NCBI RefSeq assembly: GCF_004119495.1
Contig: NZ_NRQU01000033.1
Span: 1-49,302, forward strand
From: Flavobacterium sp. YO12
GTDB lineage: Bacteria; Bacteroidota; Bacteroidia; Flavobacteriales; Flavobacteriaceae
DNA: 49,302 nucleotides
Direction: 5' to 3'
Positions 9,749 to 17,908 of the stretch are shown piece by piece (position 1 is the first letter of the stretch; every line of letters begins with the position of its first letter). The notes beneath the pieces were generated by a model, which ran no database searches, was not told the DNA's origin, and saw only the letters and a list, made by a program, of their open reading frames with translations. Made by a program: the position numbers and the translations under genes.

Positions 9749-9939
9749 AGTTTTTAGCGCTTAGTCCTTAGTAATTAGTAATTAGTAACTGGTTCTACTT
9801 TTAGTCGACACAAAGGACTCGATTTTACAAATGTAAAACTTATAGATATAATTTATAAATCTTAAGACTAATTACTAGGTACTTAGTACTAATCACTAAA
9901 AAAAACAGCTCAAATATTAATTTAATTAAAACCGACGAT
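9749..9939. repeat. Gene-free gap with TTAGTAATTAGTA-type inverted repeats
   Basis: Just behind the USP-like gene is a run of TTAGTCCTTAGTAATTAGTA units (9760-9790). Near the end of the gap is the opposite orientation, GACTAATTACTAGG then GTACTAATCACTAA (9867-9899). The two ends could pair into a large hairpin. Such mosaics are common short intergenic repeats in Flavobacterium genomes. I see no promoter or gene here with confidence. Confidence 0.6.
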
Positions 9940-10887
9940 ATGTTATTAAAGAAAAGAATACCAATGAAGTACGTTCTCGGGAAAATTAAAGTAGAAATGG
10001 CCTTGGTATTGACTTATACCATACTATTTGAAATTTTTCATCACTATTTTATAAATCTTCCTGTAGATATTCCAATTGCGATTCCAACAATGATTGGAAC
10101 AATTATTTCCTTATTATTAGCCTTTAAATCTAATCAGGCTTATGATAGATGGTGGGAAGCAAGAATTGTTTGGGGAGCAATTGTAAACGATTCAAGAACC
10201 TTAATTCGTCAAGTATTGACGTTTTATAAAGATCCTGATTTTTCTGTTAAAGCGAGCGAATTCAAAGAGAATTTTGCCAAAAGACAGATTGCATGGTGTT
10301 ATAGTTTAGGTCAAGCGCTGCGAAACAAAGATGCCATAAAACCGCTTGAAGGTTTGGTGAGCGAAGAAGAACTTCGTTACATTAAAAACCATCAAAATAT
10401 ACCAAATGCCATCTTAATGCTGCATGCGCGAGATCTTAGGAACGCTAAGAACGAAAAGCGAATCAATATGTATCAGCAGGTAGAAATTGATAATACATTA
10501 TCAAGATTATGTGATGAGATGGGTAAATGTGAGAGAATTAAAAATACTATTTTCCCAACTACTTACAGTCTGTACATTAGATTGACGCTGTGTTTGTTTA
10601 TTTTTTTACTGCCATTTGGTTTAACAAGCGTATTAAGCTGGTTTGCAATTCCGCTAATCACTGCAATTTCTGGAGCTTTCTTTTTAATAGAAAGAATGGC
10701 TATTCACTTGCAGGATCCATTTGAAAACAGACCTTCAGACACACCAGTAACAACTATTGCTAATACGATAGAAAGAAATATCAAACAAATGCTTAATGAG
10801 TATCAAAGTGAATTTGATATTATAAAAGAATTTGATTTAAAAGACGAACCAGTAAAAGTCGAGAAAGACGCCTACTTCGTTTTATAA
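9940..10887 (+). CDS. Bestrophin-like (YneE/RFP-TM) channel
   Basis: Integral membrane protein of 315 residues in the bestrophin-like family (bacterial YneE/UPF0187), which forms pentameric anion or cation channels. Two N-terminal membrane helices (about 20-38 and 45-64) lead into the characteristic LLAFKSNQAYDRWWEARIVWGAIVNDSRTLIRQ. Further helices lie at about 210-250 (LCLFIFLLPFGL and onward), and the following ERMAIHLQDPFENRPSDTP matches the family's conserved DPFE/NDVP region. It is separated from the USP-like gene by a repeat-rich gap, so it may have its own promoter. A good terminator follows. Confidence 0.9.
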   Translation: MLLKKRIPMKYVLGKIKVEMALVLTYTILFEIFHHYFINLPVDIPIAIPTMIGTIISLLLAFKSNQAYDRWWEARIVWGAIVNDSRTLIRQVLTFYKDPDFSVKASEFKENFAKRQIAWCYSLGQALRNKDAIKPLEGLVSEEELRYIKNHQNIPNAILMLHARDLRNAKNEKRINMYQQVEIDNTLSRLCDEMGKCERIKNTIFPTTYSLYIRLTLCLFIFLLPFGLTSVLSWFAIPLITAISGAFFLIERMAIHLQDPFENRPSDTPVTTIANTIERNIKQMLNEYQSEFDIIKEFDLKDEPVKVEKDAYFVL

Positions 10888-10916
10888 CAATTTTAATTTT
10901 GGTCTCTTAATTGTTG

Positions 10917-10955
10917 GCTGGACAGTATATTTTTTTAACTGTCCAGCTTTTTTTA
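10917..10955 (+). terminator. Rho-independent terminator after the bestrophin gene
   Basis: Perfect 10-bp stem GCTGGACAGT / ACTGTCCAGC followed by seven or more T. The opposite strand lacks a T tail, so it probably serves only the plus-strand gene; the convergent MocR gene ends at 10958. Confidence 0.87.
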
Positions 10956-10957
10956 TA

Positions 10958-12376
10958 TTATTTCGCAGCAAGTTTTCCCAGAGTTTGTATTGATTCTCTA
11001 AGTTCATTTGACCAAGGAAGACCAAAACTCAAGCGCATACAATTTGAAAATTGATCTTGAAATGAGAAAATACGTCCAGGAGCAATACTAATATTGTGTT
11101 TCATCGCTAAATGATAAAATGCAGCCGTATCGATGCTTTTATCAAGCTCAATCCACAGAAAGAAACCGCCTTGCGGCTGACTTACTTTTGTTCCTGCTGG
11201 AAAAGATTCTAAAACTGTGTTGATATAATTATTACAATTACGATTCAAAATTTGACGGATTTTACGAAGATGATTTTCGTAACGCCCATTTTTTAGAAAA
11301 TCTCCCACAACTTCGTGTGTAATTGTAGGCGAGGAGAGGCTGTGATAAATTTTATTTCTCAAAATTTGTTTTTTAAACTTTCCAGGCGAAACCCAGCCTA
11401 CACGATAACCCGGCGCAAGCGTTTTTGAAACAGAACTGCAGCACAATACAATACCGCTTTCGTCATATGTTTTACAATTTGTAGGACGGCTGGAACCAAA
11501 GTACAAATCGCCATGAATATCATCTTCAATCAGCGGAATATTGTAAAATTCCATCAATCGAACCACTTCTATTTTATGCTCAGCCGGCATCATACTTCCA
11601 GATGGATTGCTAAAATTGCTCATCAGCAAACAAAGTTTTACTTTCTTTGAAGAAAGAGCCTTTTTTAAAGCTTCTAATTCTATACCTGTTGTCATGTTGG
11701 TTGGCAGCTCCATAATATACAAGCCCAATGATTTTGCCAACTGCAAAATTCCAAAATACGCTGGACTTTCAGTAATAATAGTATCTCCCGGTTTTGTCAA
11801 AGTCATTAAACAATGTGAGATTGCACTAGTACAGCCTGGCATTGTAATTATATCATGTTCAGTCAAAGATCCGCCCCAAGTGTAAGACCAGCGTGCAATT
11901 TCTTTTCTTAAATTTAAATTTCCTTGAACTTGTTCATAGCTCGTTCCGCTGTTTGGAAGCTGTCGCATGGCTTGAACCATTCCTTTATTCAATTTAGCAA
12001 TAGGAAGCAGCTCATTCGATGGAAAACCTAAAGACAGCATCGTAATATTTTTGTCGGTCATATTGCCATAGACCTGATCGATCAAATCTTCTCGATCAAT
12101 GTTTTCACATTTTAAAATAGGACTGCTTGGTGATGGCTCAGGAATTGTTCTAGCCGAAATATTACTTACATAATAACCAGATTGAGGTCTTGATTCTATA
12201 AGTGATCTGCTCTCAATTTCATAATAAGCTTTGCTCACAGTACTCATGCTATAGCCTGTTTCTGCGCATACTTCGCGTATAGAAGGCAGTTTATCACCCA
12301 CGTTTAAAACACCAGATTTTATCTGTTTTTCAATTCGGTCAGCAAACTGTAAATACAAGTAATTCGAATCTTTCAT
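10958..12376 (-). CDS. MocR-type regulator (GntR helix-turn-helix fused to class I aminotransferase)
   Basis: A 472-residue PdxR/MocR-family protein. Residues about 8-75 are a GntR winged helix (LQFADRIEKQIKSGVL..GDKLPSIREVCAETGYSMSTVSKAY). Residues about 110-470 are a fold-type I aminotransferase domain, with NPSG in the substrate/PLP pocket and SVSKTLAPGYRVGW holding the PLP-binding lysine. Such regulators use PLP-ligand adducts to switch transcription. It diverges from an EamA/RarD permease; the gap holds direct repeats (12386-12428), so the permease is the likely target. Confidence 0.92.
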   Translation of the reverse strand: MKDSNYLYLQFADRIEKQIKSGVLNVGDKLPSIREVCAETGYSMSTVSKAYYEIESRSLIESRPQSGYYVSNISARTIPEPSPSSPILKCENIDREDLIDQVYGNMTDKNITMLSLGFPSNELLPIAKLNKGMVQAMRQLPNSGTSYEQVQGNLNLRKEIARWSYTWGGSLTEHDIITMPGCTSAISHCLMTLTKPGDTIITESPAYFGILQLAKSLGLYIMELPTNMTTGIELEALKKALSSKKVKLCLLMSNFSNPSGSMMPAEHKIEVVRLMEFYNIPLIEDDIHGDLYFGSSRPTNCKTYDESGIVLCCSSVSKTLAPGYRVGWVSPGKFKKQILRNKIYHSLSSPTITHEVVGDFLKNGRYENHLRKIRQILNRNCNNYINTVLESFPAGTKVSQPQGGFFLWIELDKSIDTAAFYHLAMKHNISIAPGRIFSFQDQFSNCMRLSFGLPWSNELRESIQTLGKLAAK

Positions 12377-12385
12377 AAAAAAAAA

Positions 12386-12428
12386 CTGTTATGCTGCAAT
12401 TTACAAAAACTGTATCTGTATTGCTGTA
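12386..12428. promoter_or_regulatory. Candidate MocR binding site: two direct repeats 30 bp apart
   Basis: CTGTTATGCTGCA (12386-12398) and CTGTATTGCTGTA (12416-12428) agree at 10 of 13 positions, and both follow an AAAAACTGT context. Their starts are 30 bp apart, close to three helical turns, so both lie on one face of the DNA. MocR regulators are known to bind direct repeats in divergent promoters. Assignment to this regulator is inferred. Confidence 0.5.
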
Positions 12429-12477
12429 TAATTTTTTAGAAATTTGTTTTATCAAAAAAAGTATAAATAATATCCAG

Positions 12478-13395
12478 ATGAAAACAACAAAATACTACAT
12501 CGCAGCCATTACATGTTTTGTAATCTGGGGATTTTTTAGTTTGGTTTTAAAGCCAATACATGAGTATCCATCTTTGGATATATTATTTTATCGCGTTTTT
12601 AGCTGCAGTATTCTAATGCTTTTGATTTCTTTTACTTTTAGAAGAAAAAAAATAAAAGAAACCATAGCTGTTTTCAAAGCTATGCCGGTTTATGAAAAAC
12701 GAAGAAGTATTTTATTAAATATTGGCGGAAGCGTTTTTTTAATGGCAAACTGGTTTACATTTATTTATGTAATGAATCATGTTAGTGTAAAAGCAACTTC
12801 ATTAGCTTATTTAGTATGTCCAATTCTAACCACTTTGTTGGCTTATTTTATTTTGCATGAAAAACTAAGTAAAACACAATGGATGGCTGTTGGCTTAAGT
12901 ATTTCGGGCTGTTTGCTTCTATCATATACTAATATCATGGATATGGTTTTCAGTATTATAATTGGTTTTACTTACGCTTCTTATTTAGTAAGTCAGCGTA
13001 TAAATAAAGGTTTTGATAAATTTATAGTTTTAACCTTCCATATTACATTGGCGGCTTTATTTTTACTGCCTTTTTATCCTGCTTACAGCGGACAGGTTCC
13101 AACAGAGTTTAAGTTTTATTTCTGTATCGAAACTATTGCTATTTTGTTTACGATCTTTCCATTATTCCTTAATTTATATGCACTTTCAGGTATTAATTCT
13201 TCAACAGTTGGGATGCTTTTGAATATTAATCCTATGATTGCATTTCTTTTGGCTGCATTTTTTTATAAAGAGCCAATTGGATCTACCCAAATTATCGCAT
13301 ACGGAATTGTATTTCTTGCAGTATTGGTTTTTAATTCACATCATATTTTTGCCATAAAGCAAAAATTAATCCCAGTATCCAAAGGTTCAAAATAA
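12478..13395 (+). CDS. EamA/RarD family permease
   Basis: Inner-membrane transporter of the drug/metabolite superfamily, about ten membrane helices in 305 residues. The opening KYYIAAITCFVIWGFFSLVLKPI and the NWFTFIYVMNHVSVKATSLAY segment are RarD-like. I chose ATG 12478, because the frame upstream (to 12391) lies in the operator region and encodes no membrane start. It diverges from a MocR-type regulator, an arrangement often seen when the permease exports or imports an amino-group compound sensed by the regulator. The substrate is not shown by the sequence. Confidence 0.87.
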   Translation: MKTTKYYIAAITCFVIWGFFSLVLKPIHEYPSLDILFYRVFSCSILMLLISFTFRRKKIKETIAVFKAMPVYEKRRSILLNIGGSVFLMANWFTFIYVMNHVSVKATSLAYLVCPILTTLLAYFILHEKLSKTQWMAVGLSISGCLLLSYTNIMDMVFSIIIGFTYASYLVSQRINKGFDKFIVLTFHITLAALFLLPFYPAYSGQVPTEFKFYFCIETIAILFTIFPLFLNLYALSGINSSTVGMLLNINPMIAFLLAAFFYKEPIGSTQIIAYGIVFLAVLVFNSHHIFAIKQKLIPVSKGSK

Positions 13396-13458
13396 AGCCG
13401 TTTTTTATATTTTTTATTGGTTTAAAATATAAATTACCAGAATCTTAACAGGATGTTT

Positions 13459-13493
13459 AAACAGGAATGAGTATTTTTCATTCCTGTTTTTTT
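13459..13493 (+). terminator. Rho-independent terminator after the permease
   Basis: 11-bp perfect stem AACAGGAATGA / TCATTCCTGTT, seven-base loop, then seven or more T. Confidence 0.87.
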
Positions 13494-13517
13494 ATGCAGT
13501 AATATTTGAAGTATAGA

Positions 13518-13654
13518 CCACAGATTTTACAGATTAAATTGATTTTTTATTCATACTAATTTTTTAAAATCAATTTGAATTTGTGAAAATATGTGTAATT
13601 CGTGGCTATTATTCAACACAAAGAAGTAATCCTTATAATCTGTGAAATCTGTGG
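13518..13654. repeat. Intergenic inverted repeat, CCACAGATT family
   Basis: CCACAGATTTTACAGATTA (13518-13536) is matched in inverse orientation by TAATCTGTGAAATCTGTGG (13636-13654), 18 of 19 positions complementary. A degenerate unit, GTGTAATTCGTGGC, lies between them. A related unit GCCACAGATTATGCTGA occurs at 45816-45832. It is a short non-coding interspersed repeat; function unknown. Confidence 0.7.
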
Positions 13655-13690
13655 CAAAAAAAGCTATTACAAAACCGAATCCTAATTTAT

Positions 13691-15952
13691 ATGAAAAACG
13701 CCAAACTTCAAGCCTTTATTCCATTGTTTTATCTAGTATGGTCTGATGATCTTTTGACCCAAAAAGAATTCACTACACTAAAAGAATTTATAAAATCTCT
13801 AAAAGCTCTTTCGTTAGAAGAACAAGAATATCTTCTTTCAAAAGTTGATGTTTCAAATCCGCCTTCGCGAAATGAACTTACACAATGGAAATTAGAAATT
13901 GAAGCTAATCTAAAAGATAAATCGTCTATAAAATCTATTTTTGACATTGCTGTAGCACTTTCAGAAAAAGACTTAGACATTTCGGCTTTAGAATCAGATT
14001 TTACAAAACTGGAAAATGATCTTGGAATTCTGGGAGAAGAAGTAATTCAGAATTTTAAAACAAAATCAGATTCATTAACTGCTAGTTCTCAAACAACAAA
14101 TAGTTTTGATATTCAACAATTAACGTCAATTCTAAACGGTAAAGAAGCACCAATAATTAACAGAGTAAAATCAATAATTTCGAAACCCGAGTTTGCCTAC
14201 GAAACTTCGACAGATATTACTATTTACCGTCAAACAGTATATAAATGGTGTAAAATTCTAGCGGAGGAAAACTTAGGAAATATGGCTTATCCAAAGCAAT
14301 ATGGAGGAGGAGAAAATATTGCAGATTATTTTGCTGTAATGGAGACATTAAGTTACCATGATTTGAGTTTGGTAATAAAATTTGGAGTTCAATTTGGACT
14401 TTGGGGAATGAGTGTACAATCTCTAGGAACAGAGAAACATTACGTAAAATATCTAAAAGATATTGGTTCTTTAAAACTCCCCGGTTGTTTTGCCATGACC
14501 GAAACACATCATGGATCTAATGTAAAAGGACTGGAAACTACGGCAACTTACAATCATAACAATCAAACTTTTACAATTCACACGCCAAGCAAAAATGCCC
14601 AAAAAGAATATATTGGCAACGCTGCAGTTCATGGTCAAATGGCAACTGTTTTTGCAAAATTAATTATTGACGGCCATGATTATGGTGTAAATGCTTTTAT
14701 AGTTGGACTAAGAGATTCAAATGGAAATATTCTAAACGGTGTAACGATAGACGATTGCGGTCATAAAATGGGCTTAAATGGAGTTGATAACGGAACAATA
14801 AGCTTTGATAATGTTGTAATTCCGAAAGAAAATATGCTCGATCGTTTTGCATCGGTAAACGATAAAGGAGAATTTGAAAGTCCGATTCCGAGTGATAACA
14901 GACGCTTTTTTACGATGTTAGGAACTCTAGTCGGCGGAAGAATTGGGATTCCACGTTCAGCCTTATCAGCAGCCAAATCTGGATTAACAATTGCGATTCG
15001 ATACAGTGATCAACGCCGACAATTTGGACCTGAAGGAGGATCAGAAGTTCCAATTTTAAATTATAGAATTCATCAGCGTCGTTTACTGCCGCATTTGGCA
15101 AAAACGTATGCTGTACATTTTGCTCTGCAATATCTCACTCATAGATTCTTGAATAGAACAGAAGCTGAAATGCAGGAAATAGAAGCATTGGCAGCGGGAT
15201 TGAAATCATATTCGACTTGGAGCACAAGAGATATACTGCAGGAATGCCGTGAAGCTTGCGGCGGAAAAGGATATTTGTCTGAAAATAGAATCGATGCTTT
15301 AAAAAATGACACCGAAATTTACACCACTTTTGAAGGTGATAATACCGTTTTAATGCAATTAACGGCTAAAAATCGTTTATCTGAATTTAGAAAATCTTTT
15401 GGTGAAATGGGATCACTCGGAATTATAAATTATGTGTATGAAAATGCGAAAACTGCAATTACCGAAAAGAATCCTATTGCTACTCGCAGAACAGAAGACG
15501 AGCATTTACTAGATGGAGAGTTTCATTTGCAGGCTTTCATTCACAGAGAAAAAACAATTTTAGCATCGGCAGCAAAACGTATCAAAAGGTTAATTGATGA
15601 TGGATTAGATACTTATGATGCTTTTAATGTAGTACAACATCAAATGATAGATGTATCTCAAGCTTATCTAGAAAGAGTAGTTCTAGAACAGTTTCAAATT
15701 GCTGTTAAAGCTGTAGAAGACTTAAAAACAAAAGAAATATTGACAAAATTAAGTCAGTTGTATGCACTTTCTCAATTAGAAAAAAACAAAGCTTGGTTTC
15801 TTGAAGATGGGTACATGGAAGCAGTAAAAACAAAAGCCATCAGAAAAATGGTAAATCAATTATGTTGGGATATTCGCCCAGATGCATTGGCTCTTGTTAA
15901 TGCTTTTGATATTCCAGAAAGTTGTTTGTCTGCGCCAATTTCTAAGTTATAG
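13691..15952 (+). CDS. Acyl-CoA dehydrogenase/oxidase-like flavoprotein
   Basis: FAD enzyme that introduces the alpha-beta double bond in acyl-CoA during beta-oxidation. At 753 residues it is twice the length of classical dehydrogenases and matches the acyl-CoA oxidase (ACOX)-like type common in Bacteroidota. It has a helical N-terminal extension of about 150 residues. The FAD/substrate block GCFAMTETHHGSNV lies near residue 260, then GHKMGLNGVDNGTISFDNV and the RRQFG segment near 440. The C-terminal hallmark EIYTTFEGDNTVLMQLTAK lies near 540. Whether it passes electrons to ETF or to oxygen cannot be read from sequence alone. It appears monocistronic. Confidence 0.9.
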   Translation: MKNAKLQAFIPLFYLVWSDDLLTQKEFTTLKEFIKSLKALSLEEQEYLLSKVDVSNPPSRNELTQWKLEIEANLKDKSSIKSIFDIAVALSEKDLDISALESDFTKLENDLGILGEEVIQNFKTKSDSLTASSQTTNSFDIQQLTSILNGKEAPIINRVKSIISKPEFAYETSTDITIYRQTVYKWCKILAEENLGNMAYPKQYGGGENIADYFAVMETLSYHDLSLVIKFGVQFGLWGMSVQSLGTEKHYVKYLKDIGSLKLPGCFAMTETHHGSNVKGLETTATYNHNNQTFTIHTPSKNAQKEYIGNAAVHGQMATVFAKLIIDGHDYGVNAFIVGLRDSNGNILNGVTIDDCGHKMGLNGVDNGTISFDNVVIPKENMLDRFASVNDKGEFESPIPSDNRRFFTMLGTLVGGRIGIPRSALSAAKSGLTIAIRYSDQRRQFGPEGGSEVPILNYRIHQRRLLPHLAKTYAVHFALQYLTHRFLNRTEAEMQEIEALAAGLKSYSTWSTRDILQECREACGGKGYLSENRIDALKNDTEIYTTFEGDNTVLMQLTAKNRLSEFRKSFGEMGSLGIINYVYENAKTAITEKNPIATRRTEDEHLLDGEFHLQAFIHREKTILASAAKRIKRLIDDGLDTYDAFNVVQHQMIDVSQAYLERVVLEQFQIAVKAVEDLKTKEILTKLSQLYALSQLEKNKAWFLEDGYMEAVKTKAIRKMVNQLCWDIRPDALALVNAFDIPESCLSAPISKL

Positions 15953-16026
15953 CATTAAAAAACTGCTCCAGCGGAGCTTTCACAACAAATAAAAATTTAG
16001 GAACTAGACCAATGTGATTACTTTAT

Positions 16027-16034
16027 TATATTTG
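16027..16034 (+). promoter_or_regulatory. -7 promoter box before the DUF6377 gene
   Basis: TATATTTG fits the Bacteroidota sigma-ABfA -7 consensus TAnnTTTG, 25 bases before the start codon. I see no clear TTG -33 element at the expected distance, so the promoter may be weak or activated. Confidence 0.5.
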
Positions 16035-16058
16035 TAATTCTTTTTACCTTAAATCAAC

Positions 16059-17702
16059 TTGAAAAAATACGTACTGTTTTTATTCTTCGTTCTCGTAAAC
16101 GTTCCTGTATTTGCTGCAGACAGCATTGATGATATTTTAGCGAAACTAAATCGTGCTTTAGAAAACAAAGAACATTACGTTAAACTAAAAGAAGAGCGAA
16201 TTTTAAACTTCAAAAAAATTAAATCGGATAGTTTAACTAAGGAGCAGGAGTACAATTATAACAAGACATTATACACAGAATATCAAAAATTCAATTCTGA
16301 TTCGGCTATTTTTTATGTAAAAAAGAACTTAAAAATTGCCGATCAGCTTCAAAACAAAGATTTACTGCATTTGGCACAATTACAATTAGTAACGCTTTAT
16401 TCCTCATCAGGAAAATATCGCGAATCTGAAGCCATTTTAAAAAGTATCGACAAGAGTAAATTATCAAAAAATTTACTTCCCAATTATTTTATTGCTTATC
16501 GAGAGTTTTTTGAGCATTATGCTGCCAATAGTTACAGTATACACTATATTGAGCAGATACAAAAATACAGAGATTCGTTATTGACAGTTTTAGACCCAAA
16601 ATCTATAACCTACAAAATCAACAAAATCCAGCAAGATATTTATCATAAAAAACTGGTAAGTGCTCAAAATGAATTGTTATTACTATTGAAAACTTCAAAA
16701 GAAGAAGAACCTCAATACGCAATGATTACCTATTTACTGGGAAAAATTTACGAACAGACTCATCAAGTTGAATTACAGAAAAAATACTACGCACTTTCAG
16801 CCACCGCAGATATTAAAAATGTAAATAAAGACAATGCATCTATTCAGGAACTGGCTTTAGTTTTTTATGAAATAGAAGATGTCGATATGGCTTACAAACT
16901 TACACAATCAGCCATTGAAGACGCACTTTATTGTAATGTACAGTTTCGCACCTTGCTAATGTCTGAAGTTTATTCGATTATCAATACCGTTTATTTAGAA
17001 AAAGAAGCAAAACGTAAAACCGAATTGCAGTTGTATTTATTATGCATCAGTTTATTATCGGCTTTTTTGATTGTGGCTGTCATTTATGTGTACAAACAAA
17101 TGAAAAGAGTTTCTAAAATTCGTGGAGAACTTTATGAAACAAGTCAGAAATTAGCAGAATTAAATCAAGATATTTCCGAGACAAACAAGCAATTACAGGA
17201 ACGTAACGCACAATTATCAGAATCAAACCATGTAAAAGAGGAGTATATTGCACATTTTTTCAGTCTTTGTTCTACTTACATAAATAAATTAGAAAATTAC
17301 CGAATCATTCTGAATAAGAAAGCAACAGCAAAACAGTTTGATGAAATTTATAAGATCCTAAAATCAACAACACTAGTAGATAATGAACTTGAAGAACTGT
17401 ATAAAAACTTTGACATTATTTTTCTGAATTTATATCCAACGTTTGTAAAAGACTTTAATGCACTTTTAATTAAGGAAGAGCAGATCATTTTAAAGCAAGG
17501 AGAATTGTTAAATACAGAGCTTCGTATTTTCGCATTAATCCGCCTTGGAATTACAGACAGTGTTAAGATTGCAGCATTTCTTCGTTATTCTTTAAGTACA
17601 ATTTATAATTATCGAACAAGAGCTCGGAATAAAGCAGCAGTTTCGAGAAATGATTTTGAAGAAATGGTCATAAAAATTGGTTTAATCACGCAAAAAATGT
17701 AG
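16059..17702 (+). CDS. DUF6377 membrane-bound transcriptional regulator
   Basis: A 547-residue protein of the DUF6377 type. It has a signal peptide (residues 1-19, FVLVNVPVFAADS), a TPR-like helical periplasmic region (about 25-320), one membrane helix (LYLLCISLLSAFLIVAVIYVY, about 330-350), a coiled coil (about 355-400) and a C-terminal LuxR-like helix-turn-helix (LGITDSVKIAAFLRYSLSTIYNYRTRAR). Members of this family sit beside carbohydrate-use loci in Bacteroidota and are thought to sense sugars across the membrane. The GH3 glucosidase gene starts 206 bases downstream and is the likely target. The start is TTG at 16059; no ATG precedes the signal peptide. Confidence 0.87.
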   Translation: MKKYVLFLFFVLVNVPVFAADSIDDILAKLNRALENKEHYVKLKEERILNFKKIKSDSLTKEQEYNYNKTLYTEYQKFNSDSAIFYVKKNLKIADQLQNKDLLHLAQLQLVTLYSSSGKYRESEAILKSIDKSKLSKNLLPNYFIAYREFFEHYAANSYSIHYIEQIQKYRDSLLTVLDPKSITYKINKIQQDIYHKKLVSAQNELLLLLKTSKEEEPQYAMITYLLGKIYEQTHQVELQKKYYALSATADIKNVNKDNASIQELALVFYEIEDVDMAYKLTQSAIEDALYCNVQFRTLLMSEVYSIINTVYLEKEAKRKTELQLYLLCISLLSAFLIVAVIYVYKQMKRVSKIRGELYETSQKLAELNQDISETNKQLQERNAQLSESNHVKEEYIAHFFSLCSTYINKLENYRIILNKKATAKQFDEIYKILKSTTLVDNELEELYKNFDIIFLNLYPTFVKDFNALLIKEEQIILKQGELLNTELRIFALIRLGITDSVKIAAFLRYSLSTIYNYRTRARNKAAVSRNDFEEMVIKIGLITQKM

Positions 17703-17718
17703 TTTTTGGTTTTAAAAG

Positions 17719-17796
17719 CACTACTTTTTTTACTTCTTGTTTTTGTTTAATCATTTAAAAATCAATATTTTAAATTTTTAATTCACTACTTTTTTT
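17719..17796 (+). promoter_or_regulatory. Two 13-bp direct repeats CACTACTTTTTTT upstream of GH3
   Basis: CACTAC followed by seven T occurs at 17719-17731 and again, identically, at 17784-17796. The spacing is 65 bp, about six helical turns. Both lie in the 206-bp gap between the DUF6377 regulator and the glucosidase. They are a good candidate for the regulator's binding site; this is inferred from position and repetition only. Confidence 0.5.
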
Positions 17797-17908
17797 CGTT
17801 TAAAAATCTAACACGAACTATAACGTTTTAGTTTTACAATATTATTAAATGGTACAAAATGATTACTTGTATCTTTAAATAAATTGAATGCTTAAATAAT
17901 TAATAGTT

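Noticed and set aside
12391..12477. Earlier start for the EamA/RarD permease
   Set aside because: This stretch holds the likely regulator repeats, and the added residues do not fit the family; ATG 12478 does.
15964..15980. Terminator after the acyl-CoA dehydrogenase gene
   Set aside because: GCTCC/GGAGC gives only a five-pair stem with three T behind it on the plus strand; too weak to list as a feature.
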